The translations under genes were made by a program, and so were the position numbers. A DNA stretch of 6,221 bases. Origin: Alphaproteobacteria bacterium UBA2947. Its GTDB lineage: Bacteria > Pseudomonadota > Alphaproteobacteria > Rs-D84. Below the pieces are notes generated by a model. That model was not told where the DNA came from. It did no database searches and saw only the letters and a list, made by a program, of their open reading frames with translations. Position 1 is the first letter of the stretch, and the number at the start of each line of letters is the position of its first letter. The DNA is taken from assembly GCA_002348925.1 (NCBI GenBank), contig DEBV01000011.1, forward strand, positions 18,845 to 25,065, written 5' to 3'. This document shows positions 5,040-6,221 of the stretch, in pieces.

Positions 5040-5921
5040 ATGAAAAAAATCGTATCTTTAACAGTTTTAACCGCTTTGGTTGCTGGCTGTATGGATTTAA
5101 ATTCCCAAAACGAAGCTGCAACTTATGGACAAGCAGGTTTCGAAGAAGAACAATTAGCACCTGCTGCAAACACTTTGACTACTGACGCTTATTTGATGGC
5201 GGCGGCACCAAAATACTATATCGGCAGTCCATATAAAATCGAAGATGTACAATACATCCCTGGCGAAGATTTGACTTATAACCAAACTGGTGTTGCAGGA
5301 ATTGTTCCTGTGGAATTAAATGGTTCAAAAACCAGCGATGGCGAAATCTTTAATTCTAATCAGTTGGTCGCAACAAGTAAAACATTGCCGTTGCCATCTA
5401 TTGTGAAAGTCACAAACTTGGAAAACGGGGATTCAGTTGTTGTTCGTGTAAATAATCGTGGACCATTTGTGAACACTCGTATTATGGATTTGTCTGCGGC
5501 TGCGGCACAACAAATTGGTATGAACGGCACTGCAAAAGTTCAAATTCAAATTTTGGCTGATGAATCAACCGCTGTGAAAAAAGCAACTTTGGGTGAAGTT
5601 GAAAAAGCAGAACCAGTAAAAGAAGAAGTTGTTGTTGAAAAAGTGACGGTTGCTGAACCAGCACCAGTAGCAGCAGCGGCTGGCGATTACAGCGTTCAAG
5701 TTGCCGCTGTTTACAGCGAAGATAACGCAAATGCTTTGGCGAAAGAATTGGCACCTTATGGTAACGCGAAAGTTGTTCGCGAAGGCGACATGTACAAAGT
5801 TCGTATTATCGATTTGGATGCGGCAAGCGCACGTCGCGTAATAGATTCTTTGCGCAGCGACAAAGGTATGGCACCTGGCTTGTTGAAAGCAGGCAAATGG
5901 GTCAACGCTGACAGCATTTAA
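5040..5921 (+). CDS. RlpA-type SPOR-domain lipoprotein with degenerate active site
   Basis: RlpA proteins are outer-membrane lipoproteins acting at the septum; the Pseudomonas enzyme is a lytic transglycosylase for denuded glycan strands. This 293-residue protein has a signal peptide with lipobox VAGC (lipidation C17), the alphaproteobacterial block YYIGSPYKIEDVQYIPGED (59-77), a double-psi beta-barrel domain (about 83-172) and a SPOR domain (about 215-285, GDYSVQVAAVYS...). A Glu/Val/Ala/Pro-rich linker (176-214) joins the two. KTSDGE (97-102), TLPLPSIVKVTNLENG (115-130) and RGPF (140-143) clearly identify RlpA. Several near-invariant positions are changed: the ASWYG..FHG segment reads AGIVPVELNG (86-95), the His of TAAHKTLP is S113, and the Asp of VNDRGPF is N139. 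Glu102 is kept. I infer a glycan-binding protein with reduced or no lytic activity. It has its own promoter, the strong RBS AAGGAG and a terminator, suggesting good expression. Confidence 0.9.
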   Translation: MKKIVSLTVLTALVAGCMDLNSQNEAATYGQAGFEEEQLAPAANTLTTDAYLMAAAPKYYIGSPYKIEDVQYIPGEDLTYNQTGVAGIVPVELNGSKTSDGEIFNSNQLVATSKTLPLPSIVKVTNLENGDSVVVRVNNRGPFVNTRIMDLSAAAAQQIGMNGTAKVQIQILADESTAVKKATLGEVEKAEPVKEEVVVEKVTVAEPAPVAAAAGDYSVQVAAVYSEDNANALAKELAPYGNAKVVREGDMYKVRIIDLDAASARRVIDSLRSDKGMAPGLLKAGKWVNADSI

Positions 5922-5941
5922 TCGCGATATAAAACAAAATT

Positions 5942-5966
5942 AACCGCCCAATCGGGCGGTTTTTTG
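5942..5966 (+). terminator. Rho-independent terminator after the rlpA-like gene
   Basis: AACCGCCC (5942-5949) pairs perfectly with GGGCGGTT (5954-5961) around the loop AATC, followed by a T-run to 5965. This GC-rich hairpin 20 bp after the stop codon separates the rlpA-like gene from the next one. Confidence 0.95.
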
Positions 5967-5969
5967 TGC

Positions 5970-5999
5970 TTGATTTAAAAATCCGATGTGTTCTATGAT
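5970..5999 (+). promoter_or_regulatory. Promoter of the downstream lipoprotein gene
   Basis: TTGATT (5970-5975), an 18-nt spacer and TATGAT (5994-5999) lie just after the terminator. The expected start near 6006 would put the Shine-Dalgarno AAAGGAA (6006-6012) at the very 5' end of the mRNA, a very short leader. Confidence 0.55.
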
Positions 6000-6021
6000 T
6001 TGAACAAAGGAATTTGTTCTT

Positions 6022-6221
6022 ATGCGCGTATCTGTTTTCTTTTTATCGTGTTTAATGTTGGCTGGTTGCAACAGTGTTTATTACAAACCACACACATTGG
6101 ATAAATCTCAGGTTGTTTATGCATCTCGTGGTGGTTATTCGATGCAAAGATCCATAAAACAGACGATGGAAGAACGTGGTTACGATGTTCACGTTGGAAC
6201 ACTGCGCACTGAAAGACAAGC
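6022..6221 (+). CDS. Small predicted lipoprotein, N-terminal part (runs off window)
   Basis: I do not recognise this gene with certainty. The 66 visible residues start MRVSVFFLSCLMLAGCNS, a signal peptide with lipobox LAGC at 13-16, so the mature protein is lipidated at C16, with N at +2 (outer-membrane sorting expected). The mature part begins with VVYASRGGYSMQRSIKQTM and then EERGYDVHVGTL, an alternation of strand and amphipathic helix suggesting a small alpha/beta domain. The start is supported by AAAGGAA at 6006-6012, 9 nt upstream, and by the promoter at 5970-5999 after a strong terminator, so it is transcribed independently of the rlpA-like gene. The C-terminus is outside the window and length cannot be judged. 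The only long reading frame on the opposite strand here is unconvincing. Confidence 0.8.
   Translation, partial: MRVSVFFLSCLMLAGCNSVYYKPHTLDKSQVVYASRGGYSMQRSIKQTMEERGYDVHVGTLRTERQ

Noticed and set aside
5482..5754. Minus-strand Leu/Gln-rich reading frame inside the rlpA-like gene
   Set aside because: It is the antisense shadow of the Glu/Val/Ala-rich linker; Leu/Gln richness follows from codon complementarity.
6020..6202. Minus-strand 60-codon reading frame at the right edge
   Set aside because: The plus strand here has a promoter, RBS and lipobox-bearing protein; the minus product shows none of these.
1..6221. CRISPR array, mobile element, phage module or structural RNA
   Set aside because: No spaced direct repeats, transposase, integrase, tRNA-like cloverleaf or long terminal inverted repeats were seen; almost all DNA is explained by housekeeping genes and short gaps.

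Overview
The window is AT-rich (roughly 40% GC by eye), and all of its annotated genes look bacterial and Gram-negative. The outer-membrane assembly lipoprotein BamD, an RlpA-type SPOR lipoprotein, the lipid II flippase MurJ and several small lipoproteins with clear lipoboxes all point to a diderm envelope. The RlpA-type protein has the N-terminal 'Y..G.PYKI....Y.PGED' block typical of alphaproteobacterial RlpA, and BamD also reads as alphaproteobacterial. I infer a low-GC alphaproteobacterium, possibly of the host-associated or gut type with a reduced genome. This is an inference from protein sequence, not a database result. Every complete gene ends in TAA, and nothing suggests a non-standard genetic code.

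Left part, minus strand (1-1835): a compact unit reading era > small unknown lipoprotein > queA. The gaps are 11 bp and 1 bp, so the three are probably cotranscribed. queA runs off the left edge and lacks its C-terminal half. Era is a ribosome-assembly GTPase and QueA makes the queuosine precursor in tRNA, so the unit is about translation except for the lipoprotein wedged in the middle.

Middle part (1836-3421): dcd, an unusual long dCTP deaminase-family gene, runs on the plus strand, divergent from era. Back-to-back TATAAT boxes overlap in the era/dcd gap. dcd converges on bamD (minus strand), and a single bidirectional hairpin terminator fills the 24 bp between their stop codons.

Right part (3422-6221): murJ is divergent from bamD and has a strong sigma70-like promoter whose -35 box lies in the bamD ribosome-binding region. 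After murJ come an rlpA-like gene with its own promoter, 5' leader hairpin and strong terminator, then the start of another small lipoprotein gene that runs off the right edge. This is an envelope-biogenesis neighbourhood: BamD inserts outer-membrane proteins, MurJ flips lipid II, and RlpA-type proteins bind septal peptidoglycan.

The most notable observations are an RlpA homologue that has lost most of its conserved active-site positions while keeping the fold and SPOR domain, a dCTP deaminase with about 40 extra residues in mid-protein, and two small lipoproteins of unknown function. I found no tRNA, rRNA, CRISPR array, insertion sequence or phage module. Most of the window is ordinary housekeeping DNA.
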